Part shown: piece by piece, positions 33,813 to 41,690 of the stretch
How the letters are laid out: every line of letters starts with the position of its first letter
How positions within the stretch are numbered: the stretch's first letter is position 1
DNA from: Streptomyces lienomycini
Lineage (GTDB): Bacteria > Actinomycetota > Actinomycetes > Streptomycetales > Streptomycetaceae
Assembly (NCBI RefSeq): GCF_027947595.1
Contig: NZ_CP116257.1
Span: forward strand, 7,500,001 to 7,564,000
Direction: 5' to 3'
DNA length: 64,000 nucleotides
The notes under the pieces: generated by a model
Database searches by the model: none
Seen by the model: the letters and a program-made list of their open reading frames with translations, nothing else
What the model was told of the DNA's origin: nothing
Program-made: the position numbers and the translations under genes

Positions 33813-34145
33813 TCAGCGTCCGCCGTTGTACGGGCCGTAGGGGCCGTCACTGCTGGAGCCGCGGCGGCTGCTGCGGCCGCCGCCCGGCAGGCCGCGCAGG
33901 GCGGGCCGTACGTCCACCATGTACACGATCGTCGCGATGAGGCCGATGATCGGCAGGAACGACAGGATGTTGAAGACCAGGTTCACCACGAAGGCGATGC
34001 CGAGGATGACCAGCCAGAAGGGCTTGGTCTTCTTGTCGGCCGCGCGGTAGGCGTCCTCACGGCGCACGGCTGCGTCGATCAGAGCGAAGCCGCTGAAAAG
34101 GATCAGGGCGATGCTCAGCAGCCACATGAAGCCTGCGAACCCCTG
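33813..34145 (-). CDS. DUF2516 family membrane protein
   Basis: 110 residues from the ATG at 34145; a GTG seven codons upstream is possible, and no clear ribosome-binding site decides between them. Two to three hydrophobic helices (GFMWLLSIALILFSGFALID, FWLVILGIAFVVNLVFNILS, FLPIIGLIATIVYMVDV) are followed by a Gly/Ser/Arg-rich tail. DUF2516 is an actinobacterial family of unknown function. Its 3' end lies directly against the 25-bp repeat array. Confidence 0.82.
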   Translation of the reverse strand, partial: QGFAGFMWLLSIALILFSGFALIDAAVRREDAYRAADKKTKPFWLVILGIAFVVNLVFNILSFLPIIGLIATIVYMVDVRPALRGLPGGGRSSRRGSSSDGPYGPYNGGR

Positions 34146-34263
34146 CATCAGCACAACGTCCACCACCAGACTCGGGTCGTCCTTACGCGGTCACCGTACC
34201 CGGAGAACGGGCCGGACACCCCAAGGGTGCCCGGCCCGCTCCGACCGACCGCGTTCTCCGCCG

Positions 34264-34908
34264 TCACTTCGCGGGCGGGGTGGTCTTCTTGGCGGTGGCG
34301 TTCTTCTTGGCCGGGGCCTTGCGCGGGGCGGGGGCCTTCTTCGCCGCGGCGGGCTTGTCCTCGGTGACCCGGACCGGCTGGGGCCTGGCCGCGGCGGGCT
34401 TGGCGGGAGCGGCGGGCTTGGCGGGCTCGGGCTTGGCCGGCTCGACGGCCACGGCGAAGTCCTCGACGTCCTCGGCGAGGTCCTCGATGCCGTCGGCGGC
34501 CTGGCCGCGCCAGGTGCGCACCGCGTGCTCGCCGCGCTCGGCGACCTTCTCGTAGGTCTCCCGGGCCCTGACGGCGTACTCGGCGGCCACGCCGACCGAC
34601 CGCAGGGCGAGGTCCTGGGCGGTCTCGCCGAGCTTCTTGAAGTCGGCGTCGAGGGAGCCGAAGAGCTCGTTGGCCCTGGCCTGGAGGCTCCCCTGGGTCT
34701 CCTTGACGCGGGCCGTCGCCTTCTCCTGGACGGCCTTCGGGTCGGTGTTGCGCACGGCGTCGATCCGCGCCGGGGCCTCGGCGCGCAGCTGCTCCACCAG
34801 CACCGGCACCTTCTTGGCCTGCTGGAAGGCGAGGTCGGCGGTGCCGGCGGCGAAGTAGAGCGGGGTGGGGTCGCTGAAGGTCTTGCGCAGGTCGTCGGTG
34901 ATGGCCAT
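34264..34908 (-). CDS. Heparin-binding haemagglutinin-like (HBHA-like) protein
   Basis: 214 residues from the ATG at 34908. The start MAITDDLRKTFSDPTPLYFA and the long helical region with FGSLDADFKKLGETAQDLAL follow actinobacterial HBHA/apolipoprotein-like proteins. The last 60 residues are a Lys/Ala/Pro-rich tail (KPAAPAKPAAARP, KKAPAPRKAPAKKNATAKK) similar to the lysine-rich heparin-binding tail of mycobacterial HBHA and to histone H1 tails. In Streptomyces it may bind membranes or nucleic acid. It follows the XRE regulator by 80 bases on the same strand. Confidence 0.8.
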   Translation of the reverse strand: MAITDDLRKTFSDPTPLYFAAGTADLAFQQAKKVPVLVEQLRAEAPARIDAVRNTDPKAVQEKATARVKETQGSLQARANELFGSLDADFKKLGETAQDLALRSVGVAAEYAVRARETYEKVAERGEHAVRTWRGQAADGIEDLAEDVEDFAVAVEPAKPEPAKPAAPAKPAAARPQPVRVTEDKPAAAKKAPAPRKAPAKKNATAKKTTPPAK

Positions 34909-34988
34909 GGTGACGGTCCTCCGGTATCGCGTATGACTGAGGGTTTCGTGGTGGTCCCGCGCGCCGCCGGACGGCTGCTCGCCGCCGC

Positions 34989-35420
34989 TCATCCGGCCGT
35001 CTGCTGCGGGCCGGGGCCGGGTATGGAGGCGGCCCCGTCGACGGCGTCGGCGTTCGCCTCGGCGTCGGGCCCGAATCCGTTCTCCTTGCGGAAGGACTCG
35101 TAGACCTGGAGCAGTACCTGCTTCTGCCCCTCGTTGAGGGAGGGGTCGGCGAGGATGACCGCACGTGTCTCCACGTCGTCCCGGTCCCGCTCGGCGTCGA
35201 GGATCCCGGCGCGGACGTACAGCGTCTCGGCGGAGATGCGCAGTGCCTTGGCGACCTGCTGGAGCACCTCCGCGCTCGGCTTGCGCAGCCCGCGCTCGAT
35301 CTGGCTGAGGTACGGATTGGACACGCCCGCGGCGTCGGCGAGCTGCCGCAGGGACAGCTGCGCGTTGCGCCGCTGCTCGCGCAGGTACTCACCGAGATTG
35401 CCGACGTTGAGCGATGCCAT
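34989..35420 (-). CDS. XRE-family helix-turn-helix regulator
   Basis: 143 residues from the ATG at 35420. The N-terminal HTH is clear: NLGEYLREQRRNAQLSLRQL, ADAAGVSNPYLSQIERGLRK, PSAEVLQQVAKALRI. The second half is helical and ends in an acidic tail. A perfect palindrome (35447-35473) sits 27 bases before the start, probably its own operator. It is transcribed with the downstream HBHA-like gene. Confidence 0.9.
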   Translation of the reverse strand: MASLNVGNLGEYLREQRRNAQLSLRQLADAAGVSNPYLSQIERGLRKPSAEVLQQVAKALRISAETLYVRAGILDAERDRDDVETRAVILADPSLNEGQKQVLLQVYESFRKENGFGPDAEANADAVDGAASIPGPGPQQTAG

Positions 35421-35446
35421 GCCTCCACCATGCAGCAGCTCGCTAA

Positions 35447-35473
35447 CTATTGCAAGCAAGATGCTTGCAATAG
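35447..35473. promoter_or_regulatory. Perfect palindromic operator upstream of the XRE gene
   Basis: Arms CTATTGCAAGCA and TGCTTGCAATAG match exactly around a three-base centre (AGA). The sequence is A+T-rich for this genome, lies 27 bases from the XRE start codon, and is shared with the divergent 35578 gene. It is a strong candidate site for autoregulation. Confidence 0.8.
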
Positions 35474-35577
35474 TGCGTCCGGGGGGGGTGCTCTTCCGGA
35501 CCCGCTTCCCGCAACCCCTCCCCGCGCTCCGACGTCCCACTCAGTGATGGACGGCCGCCGAGCACCCGGGAGAGCAC

Positions 35578-35898
35578 GTGGCGAAGAAGGCGCGGACGCC
35601 GGAGGCGGCGGAGGAGAAGGACCGCGAGAAGTGGATGGCGCGCTTCCAGGTGCGGCTGGCCATGCGGCCGGGGGTGGACCGGGCGGTCGTGCTCCAGGCG
35701 GTCAAGGAGGTCACGACGCACTGCGCGGACACGGGAGAGCATCCGCGGACCGCATTCGGCGATCCGGACGCCTACGCCGTGCAGGTCGCCGCGCGGCTGG
35801 TGCCGGCGGACCGGGCGGCTCGTGCGCGGCGGCAGAACGCCGTGGTGGACGGGCTCGACACCGTGCTGCGCAGGTTCGGGGACGTCGCCGGTCCCTGA
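35578..35898 (+). CDS. Conserved hypothetical protein
   Basis: 106 residues from a GTG at 35578 behind GGGAGAG. It begins KKARTPEAAEEKDREKWMAR and is soluble and highly charged, with one likely helical domain (MRPGVDRAVVLQAVKEVTTH, FGDPDAYAVQVAARLVPADR). No membrane segment or catalytic motif is seen. It is divergent from the XRE gene across the palindrome. Family not recognised. Confidence 0.65.
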   Translation: MAKKARTPEAAEEKDREKWMARFQVRLAMRPGVDRAVVLQAVKEVTTHCADTGEHPRTAFGDPDAYAVQVAARLVPADRAARARRQNAVVDGLDTVLRRFGDVAGP

Positions 35899-35991
35899 CC
35901 GTGTCCGGCGTGGTCCGGCGCGTGGAGTGCGGTGCGGCTCCCGCGCTCCGGCACGGCCGGGCGGCGCGGTCGGCGCGCTCGGTGTGCCCGC

Positions 35992-38040
35992 TCAGAACGG
36001 CAGGGGCCGCCCGTGCACCACGTCCAGCCGGGACACCGCGCGGGTGAGGACGACGTAGAGCCGGTGCAGGCCCCGCCCTCCGGGGCCCTCGGCCGCCGCG
36101 ATCGCCGCCGGTTCGACGGCGACGACGTGGTCGTACTCCAGGCCCTTGACCACGCTCGCCGGGACCACCGCCACCCTGGCCCCCGGGTCCCGCTCCGTGG
36201 ACGCCGCGAGGCCGGCCGCGTCGAGGGCGGCCCGCAGCCGGGGTACGTCCGGGTCGGCGGCGACGACGCCGACGGAGCCCTCCCGGGTGAGCGCGCGCCG
36301 TACGGCGTCCACGACCGTCTCCGGCACGGCGTCCGGCGTGGTCCCGCGCAGCGTCAGTTCGCCGTCGCCGCGCAGGGAGCGGGCCGCCGGCACGTCCACG
36401 TCGAGCCGTGCCAGCAGCCGGTTGGCGAGGTCCAGGATCTCCTTCGGCACCCGGAACCCGGTGGTCAGCGGCACCACGGCCGCGTCCGGGCGGCCCAGGT
36501 GGGCGAGGACGGTCCGCCAGGACCGCGCGGCCCACGGCGTGGTCCCCTGGGCGAGGTCGCCGAGGACGGTGAGCGAACCGTGGGCGCAGCGGCGGGCGAC
36601 GGCGCGGCACTCCATCGGGGAGAGGTCCTGGGCCTCGTCGACGACGACGTGGCCGTAGCCCTCCGGGTGTTCGAGGAGCCCGGCGACCTCGTCGAGGAGG
36701 ATCAGGTCGGCGGCGGACCAGCGTGCCGTCCGCCACGACCGGGGTGCCCGCTCCGTCCGCAGCAGCGCCCGCTGCTCGTCGCCGTCCAGCAGCCCCTCGG
36801 CGGCCCGGGCCAGCACGCCGGGGTCGCCGAGCAGCTGCGTGACGACCTCCTCCGGGCGTACCCGGGGCCAGGCCGCGTCGACGTACGCGCCGACCGGACG
36901 GGCCCGTTCGATGCGGCGCACCCAGGCGTTGGTCCGGGGCCCGGCACGCCGTTCGGCCTGTTCCCGGACGTGCCGCACGATCCGGGCCCGGACCCGCTCG
37001 CGCCCGACGGTGTACGGCGGTTCCTCCGCGCGGACGTCCGCGACGATCCGGGCCAGCGCCTCGGCCGGGACGCGCCAGCGGTAGGAGCCGTCCGGTACGG
37101 CGAGCGGTCCCGCGGCGTCGGGCGCCACGCGCGCGTAGAGGGCGCGGCGCAGCACCTCGGCGGTCCGGGCGTCGTGCTTGACGGCGGCGGCCCGTTCGCC
37201 GTCCGTGCCGGTGACCGGGTGCCGGGCGATCTCCTGGGCGAGCGTGGACTGCCTGACGCCGCTCTCGCCGAGGGCGGGGAGCACCTCGGCGATGTAGGAG
37301 AGGAAGGTCGGGTTGGGGCCGAGGATCAGCAGTCCGGCGCGGCCGACGCGCCGCGGGTGGGTGTAGAGGAGATACGCGGCCCGGTGCAGGCCGACGGCGG
37401 TCTTGCCGGTGCCCGGGGCGCCCTGGACGCAGACGGTGGCCGAGAGGCCGGCGCGGACGAGGTCGTCCTGCTCGGGCTGGATGGTGGCGGCGATGTCCCG
37501 CATGGGTCCGACGCGGGGCCGTGCGATCTCCCGGGCGACGAGGGCACCGGCCCCGGGCTCGCCCCGGCCGAGGTGCTCGTCCTCCAGTCCGGTGAGGTCG
37601 CCGCTGTCGCCGCGGCTGCCGGGCGCCCATCCGAAGCGGCGGCGGACGGCGACGCCCCGGGGGTCGTCGGCGGTGGCCTGGTAGAAGGCGCGGGAGACGG
37701 GGGCACGCCAGTCGACGACGTGGGGCGGGGCCGCCGGGTGCTCGGTGATCCGCAGCCGCCCGATGTGCAGCGCCCGTCCCTCGCCCTCGCCCTCGCTCTC
37801 CTGGAAGTCCAGCCGCCCGAAGAACAGCGGCCCCTGGGGCAGTTCGCGCAGCGCCTTGGCCCGGCTGCGCAGCCGGTGGCCGAGGACCTCGGCGTCGGCC
37901 CCGGAGGCGGAGACGTCCTCGCCGGTGACGACGTGGTCCCGGGCGCCCTCGACCATCGCGGCGAGGACGGTCCGGCAGTGCTCGTGGTGGGCGCGTTCCC
38001 GGTCGAGTGCGCGCTGGAGGGCGGGGTCGGTCGACGTCAT
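35992..38040 (-). CDS. helD: HelD-like RNA polymerase-associated helicase
   Basis: 682 residues from the ATG at 38040. Superfamily 1 motifs are present: Walker A GAPGTGKTAVGLHRAAYLLY near 220, Walker B VVVDEAQDLSPMECRA near 475, motif III GDLAQGTTPWA and motif VI RLYVVLTRAVSRLDVVHG at the end. The N-terminal helical region (LDRERAHHEHCRTVLAAMVE) would enter the polymerase secondary channel. HelD proteins release stalled RNA polymerase, and some actinobacterial members (HelR) displace rifamycins. I did not see the rifampicin-associated promoter element. A TetR gene lies directly upstream. Confidence 0.88.
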   Translation of the reverse strand: MTSTDPALQRALDRERAHHEHCRTVLAAMVEGARDHVVTGEDVSASGADAEVLGHRLRSRAKALRELPQGPLFFGRLDFQESEGEGEGRALHIGRLRITEHPAAPPHVVDWRAPVSRAFYQATADDPRGVAVRRRFGWAPGSRGDSGDLTGLEDEHLGRGEPGAGALVAREIARPRVGPMRDIAATIQPEQDDLVRAGLSATVCVQGAPGTGKTAVGLHRAAYLLYTHPRRVGRAGLLILGPNPTFLSYIAEVLPALGESGVRQSTLAQEIARHPVTGTDGERAAAVKHDARTAEVLRRALYARVAPDAAGPLAVPDGSYRWRVPAEALARIVADVRAEEPPYTVGRERVRARIVRHVREQAERRAGPRTNAWVRRIERARPVGAYVDAAWPRVRPEEVVTQLLGDPGVLARAAEGLLDGDEQRALLRTERAPRSWRTARWSAADLILLDEVAGLLEHPEGYGHVVVDEAQDLSPMECRAVARRCAHGSLTVLGDLAQGTTPWAARSWRTVLAHLGRPDAAVVPLTTGFRVPKEILDLANRLLARLDVDVPAARSLRGDGELTLRGTTPDAVPETVVDAVRRALTREGSVGVVAADPDVPRLRAALDAAGLAASTERDPGARVAVVPASVVKGLEYDHVVAVEPAAIAAAEGPGGRGLHRLYVVLTRAVSRLDVVHGRPLPF

Positions 38041-38063
38041 TCCAGCGAGCATAGGCGAATGAC

Positions 38064-38076
38064 GTTACTGAGTCAC
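38064..38076. promoter_or_regulatory. TetR-type operator candidate before helD
   Basis: GTTACTGAGTCAC is a 13-base palindrome with one mismatched pair. Further GAGTCA half-sites follow within 60 bases (CCGAGTCAGG, ATGAGTCAGA, GATTCAG), then a repeated CCGCTGGGTCAC unit at about 38127-38160. Position 25 bases from the helD start suggests repression of helD by the TetR protein encoded just upstream. Confidence 0.6.
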
Positions 38077-38147
38077 ATTCTTTACCGAGTCAGGGGCCCG
38101 ATGAGTCAGACTCGATGATTCAGACCCGCTGGGTCACTCCCGCTGGG

Positions 38148-38783
38148 TCACACCCGCTGGTTCGCACCTGCCGGGTCGGGCCTCGCTCCCGGCAGTCCCG
38201 CCGCCAGCCCCGCGAACGCCCGCTCCGCCGCTGCCAGCGCATCGCCCCGCACGTCCTCCACGCGCTCCCCGGCCGCGACCCGCCGCCAGTTCTCCAGGGC
38301 GAGGATCCGCTGTACGGCGATGATCTGACCGGCGGCCAGCCTGGCGTCCAGGTCGCCGCCGAGGGCCTCGGCGAGCGCGGCCTCCGACCGTTCCAACTGC
38401 GTGTGCAGCCGCGCGACCAGGGACGGGGTGCCGTAGAGCAGGCGGTGGAAGGCGAGTACGGCGGGCTGGTCGTTGAGCCCGGTCACCGGGTCGCACCGCT
38501 CCAGCCCGGCCAGGAAGTGCCGCCGCAGCGCGTCGAGCGGCGCCGGTGCCTCGGCCGCCACCCGCGCCGCCTCGTCCTCGTGGTCGGCGATGCGGTGGAG
38601 GACGAGGTCCTCCTTGGCCGGGAAGTACCGGAAGAGGGTCGGTTTGGAGACCTCGGCGGCGGCGGCCACCTCGGCGACGGACACCGCGTCGAAGCCCTTC
38701 TCCAGGAAGAGGGCGACGGCGGTGTCCGACAGTGTCCGGAACATCCGCTGCCTCTTGCGTTCGCGCAGACCGGGGGCGTTCAT
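38148..38783 (-). CDS. TetR-family transcriptional regulator
   Basis: 211 residues. N-terminal HTH: RKRQRMFRTLSDTAVALFLE, GFDAVSVAEVAAAAEVSKPT, LFRYFPAKEDLVLHRI, an AcrR-like pattern. The C-terminal ligand domain is helical and Ala-rich. Its C-terminal codons include the CCGCTGGGT repeat region upstream of helD. On the same strand as helD, 107 bases before it, so it probably regulates helD or itself through the GAGTCA sites. Confidence 0.9.
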   Translation of the reverse strand: MNAPGLRERKRQRMFRTLSDTAVALFLEKGFDAVSVAEVAAAAEVSKPTLFRYFPAKEDLVLHRIADHEDEAARVAAEAPAPLDALRRHFLAGLERCDPVTGLNDQPAVLAFHRLLYGTPSLVARLHTQLERSEAALAEALGGDLDARLAAGQIIAVQRILALENWRRVAAGERVEDVRGDALAAAERAFAGLAAGLPGARPDPAGANQRV

Positions 38784-38792
38784 GGGGGGAGG

Positions 38793-39893
38793 CTAGCGTT
38801 TCCCGGGCGCGGCTCCGTCCGACGGGAGGCCCGCGGTCTCGCGGTGCCAGCGGGCCAGAGCGGCCATGACGCGCCGGCGCCCGGGGACCTCGTCCAGGCC
38901 GAGCGGCCCGGCGGCGGCGGCCACGACGTCCCGCAGCCTCCCGGCCACCCCGGGGAGGGCGGCCCACCGCAGGCCCGTCCCGTCACGCAGCGACAGCGCG
39001 GCCCGGACGGTGTCCGTGTAGAGGGACTGGGCCCGCTTGAAACCGGTGATCAGGGGCAGGTCGCGCTGCCACCCCCGGGAACTTCCGGGGCGGGCCTCCT
39101 CCACGGCCGCGCACCACGCCCGGACCATCCGGGCCTCCTGACGGGCCGGGTAGCGCATCAGGTGGAGGTGGGTGGCGAGGTCGTAGAGCGGATCGCCGAC
39201 CATCGCCAGTTCCCAGTCGATGGTCCACAGGCGGCCCCCCGCGTCGATGACGAGGTTCTCGCGGTGCAGGTCGCCGTGGAGCAGGCAGAAGGGCCGCGGG
39301 GTGAGCCCGGACAGGCTCTTCTCCAGGTGGGCGAGTGCTTCGTCCCGTACGCCGAGTGCCTCGAAGAGGTCACCGAAAAACGGGCGGTTGGCGTCGTAGA
39401 CCTGTTCCTCGACGAAGACGACGAGGCGTTTCAGGAAGCCGTCGGTGTCCCCGTCCTCCGGGGCGTCCCACGGGGGGCAGCGCCGTGCCGCGCGCAGTGT
39501 CCCGCCGGTGATCGGCGCCAACTGCCGGAACAGGTCCACGATCTGCCCGAACACCGCGTCCGGCACCCGCCGTCCCGCCGGGCGATACGCTCCGAGGGTC
39601 CGGCCCTCGATGAACGTCTGCAGGCCCAGGCCCTCGACGTCGACGATGTCGGGCACCCGGTCGACGCGCCCCTTCAGGCACCGGAGCAGCTCCTCCTCCG
39701 AGCGGAAGAGCCGACGGTCGAACCACAGACTGGTGGCGCGCGGTTCGCGCAGCTTGACGGCCGCCGTCCCGCCCGGCGGCGACAGGACGTACGTCTCGGA
39801 GTGGTAGCCCTTCAACGGCCCCCTGACCAGGGGCGATCCGTCGCCCATCGCCCTTGCTCGCTGCCCGGCGGGCGAGAACTCGAGTGGTGTCAT
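38793..39893 (-). CDS. Phosphotransferase (aminoglycoside phosphotransferase/choline kinase fold)
   Basis: 366 residues. The kinase-like fold shows Lys in GGTAAVKLREPRA (about 47), the catalytic loop FCLLHGDLHRENLVIDAGG (Asp near 207) and metal-binding WTIDWELAMVGDPLYDLA. The sequence is not close to a known resistance enzyme by eye; such proteins also phosphorylate sugars, choline or nucleoside-like compounds. It is divergent from the first HAD hydrolase (110 bases between starts), which suggests a linked phosphorylation and dephosphorylation pathway. Confidence 0.8.
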   Translation of the reverse strand: MTPLEFSPAGQRARAMGDGSPLVRGPLKGYHSETYVLSPPGGTAAVKLREPRATSLWFDRRLFRSEEELLRCLKGRVDRVPDIVDVEGLGLQTFIEGRTLGAYRPAGRRVPDAVFGQIVDLFRQLAPITGGTLRAARRCPPWDAPEDGDTDGFLKRLVVFVEEQVYDANRPFFGDLFEALGVRDEALAHLEKSLSGLTPRPFCLLHGDLHRENLVIDAGGRLWTIDWELAMVGDPLYDLATHLHLMRYPARQEARMVRAWCAAVEEARPGSSRGWQRDLPLITGFKRAQSLYTDTVRAALSLRDGTGLRWAALPGVAGRLRDVVAAAAGPLGLDEVPGRRRVMAALARWHRETAGLPSDGAAPGKR

Positions 39894-40003
39894 GTGTGTT
39901 CCGCCCGTTCTCGTGGCGCCACCTGGGCGAGGGGGTGGGGCACCTTACTGCGCGACACCGTGTCGTGAGGGTCCGGCCGCGTCCGGTGCGGGAAACTGCC
40001 GCG

Positions 40004-40768
40004 GTGACCGACACAGGCCTTGGCCGGGCGGCGATCGACGATCCGGCCGCACTGCTGCGCACCTTCGGGTCCGTCCGCGCGGTGCTGTTCGACTTCGACG
40101 GCCCCGTCTGCGATCTGTTCGGCGGCCGCGCCACGGCGGACGTGGCGCGGCAGGTCAAGCGGACGGCCCGGCGCCACTGGGGGCCGCTCGACGCCGCGGT
40201 CGAGGAGTGCGACGACTCCCACGGAATCCTCCGTCCCCTCAGGGAGATGTACGAAAGATCCGTACCCAGGCCGAGCGCCCTCCCGCTGGAACTCGCCGAG
40301 GCCGCCGTCACCGACATGGAGCGGCACGCCGTGCGCACCGCGGCTCCCACGCCGCATCTGCACGCCCTCGTGGAGCTGCTGCTCGGCCTCGGCAAGCGTC
40401 TGGTGGTCGTCAGCAACAACGCGGAGGGGCCGATCCGGGAGTACCTCGCCCGTCTCGGTCTCGGTCCGAAGTTCGACGGGGTCTTCGGCCGGTCGCCGCA
40501 CGACGCGCGGCTCATGAAGCCGCATCCGGACTGCGTGCACCGGGCCCTGCGCCACCTGGCCCTGCCCGCCGCGGACTGCCTGCTCGTCGGCGACCAGCTC
40601 ACCGACCTGGGGGCCGCCCGGTCGGCCGGGACCGGCTTCCTCGGGTTCACCCGGCACGCGGTACGCGCGCTGGAGATGGCCGAGGGCGGCGCGGACGCGG
40701 TGGTCGCCTCCTACCTGCCCGTCGTACGGGCCGCCGACGGGCCTCCCGCGCGGGTGGCGGCGCCCTAG
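40004..40768 (+). CDS. HAD-family hydrolase, copy 1
   Basis: 254 residues from a GTG at 40004; the frame is open upstream and no strong ribosome-binding site decides it. HAD motifs: I in AVLFDFDGPVCDLFGG (nucleophile Asp near 31), II in LVVVSNNAEGP, III in LMKPHPDCVH, IV in LLVGDQLTDLGAA. The cap between motifs I and II is about 90 residues. It is probably a phosphatase for a small molecule. Its stop codon TAG lies in the CTAG target of the IS inserted at 40769, so the gene end is just preserved. Paralog of 41691-42428. Confidence 0.85.
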   Translation: MTDTGLGRAAIDDPAALLRTFGSVRAVLFDFDGPVCDLFGGRATADVARQVKRTARRHWGPLDAAVEECDDSHGILRPLREMYERSVPRPSALPLELAEAAVTDMERHAVRTAAPTPHLHALVELLLGLGKRLVVVSNNAEGPIREYLARLGLGPKFDGVFGRSPHDARLMKPHPDCVHRALRHLALPAADCLLVGDQLTDLGAARSAGTGFLGFTRHAVRALEMAEGGADAVVASYLPVVRAADGPPARVAAP

Positions 40769-41658
40769 GCGGTGTCCTCAAATGATCTTGGGTGGTGGAT
40801 CATGGTGGCGTGATACGTCGCCATGAACTGTCGGATGCCGAGTGGGAGTTCGTCCGGCCGCTGCTGCCCGAGTCGTTGCGGGGACGCAAGCGGCTGGATG
40901 ACCGCCGGGTCCTGAACGGAATCGTGTGGAAGTTCCGGACCGGGACGGCCTGGCGGGACGTGCCCGAGCGTTACGGGCCGTGGGCCACGCTCCACACCCG
41001 TTTTCGCAGGTGGGCGGCGGACGGCACGTTCGACCGGATGCTGCGGGCCGCGCAGGCGAAGGCGGACGCGGCAGGCGACATCGAGTGGCTGGTGTCGGTC
41101 GACTCCACGGTCGTCCGCGCCCATCAGCACGCGGCCGGGGCCAGAAAAGGGGGCTCCGCGACCCGGCCCTCGGCCGGTCCAGAGGCGGTCTGACCAGCAA
41201 GATCCATCTGGCCTGCGACGGGCGGGGCCGTCCGCTCGGCTTCGTTGTCACGGGCGGCAACACCAACGACTGCACCCGGTTCACCGCCGTGATGGATACG
41301 ATCCGGGTGCCCCGGATCGGACCGGGACGGCCCCGCGTCCGGCCCGATCACGTCCTGGGCGACAAGGGCTACAGCTCGAAAGCGATCCGCGCCTGGCTCC
41401 GCCGGCGGAGCATCGCCCACACGATTCCCGAGCGGGCCGACCAGGCCGGCAACCGGGCCCGGCGAGGCCGCCGCGGTGGCCGCCCGCCGGCCTTCGACCG
41501 TGAGGTCTACAAGCACCGCAACGTCGTCGAACGCTGCTTCAACCGCCTGAAGCAGTGGCGCGGCATAGCCACCCGCTACGACAAGACCGCCGAGTCCTAC
41601 GAGGCAGCCGTCACCCTCGCATCACTCCTGATGTGGGCGTGACATTTGACGACAGAAC
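40769..41658 (+). mobile_element. IS5-family insertion sequence with CTAG target duplication
   Basis: 890 bp. Ends are GCGGTGTCCTCAAATG and, reversed, GTTCTGTCGTCAAATG (12 of 16 match). CTAG flanks both sides (40765-40768 and 41659-41662), fitting the YTAR targets of IS5 relatives. It carries one transposase in two overlapping frames. It sits exactly at the stop codon of one HAD gene and 33 bases from the end of the other, so neither gene was broken. Confidence 0.88.
40810..41642 (+). CDS. IS5-family transposase expressed by probable -1 frameshift
   Basis: The first frame runs from a GTG at 40810 to 41193: HELSDAEWEFVRPLLPESLR and VWKFRTGTAWRDVPERYGPW (DUF4096), then VSVDSTVVRAHQHAAGA (first catalytic Asp). 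At AAAAGGGGG (41145-41153) a -1 shift leads into GLTSKIHLACDGRGRPLGFV, GDKGYSSKAIRAWLRRR (second Asp) and YKHRNVVERCFNRLKQWRGI (Glu). The slippery run is of the kind known to direct frameshifting in this family. No other damage is visible, so it may be active. Confidence 0.85.
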
Positions 41659-41690
41659 CTAGCGGTCCCGCCCGCGGGCCGGGTGCGGCC

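Noticed and set aside
33712..33824. 25-bp repeats considered as a CRISPR array
   Set aside because: No spacers separate the units and no cas genes are near; it is a head-to-tail minisatellite.
31938..34367. 809-codon open frame overlapping the PP2C phosphatase gene
   Set aside because: Same-strand shadow frame of a gene with clear receiver and PP2C motifs; composition is Arg/Pro/Gly only.
38041..38147. Rifampicin-associated element upstream of helD
   Set aside because: The gap holds GAGTCA repeats, but not the long conserved RAE inverted repeat that I recall.
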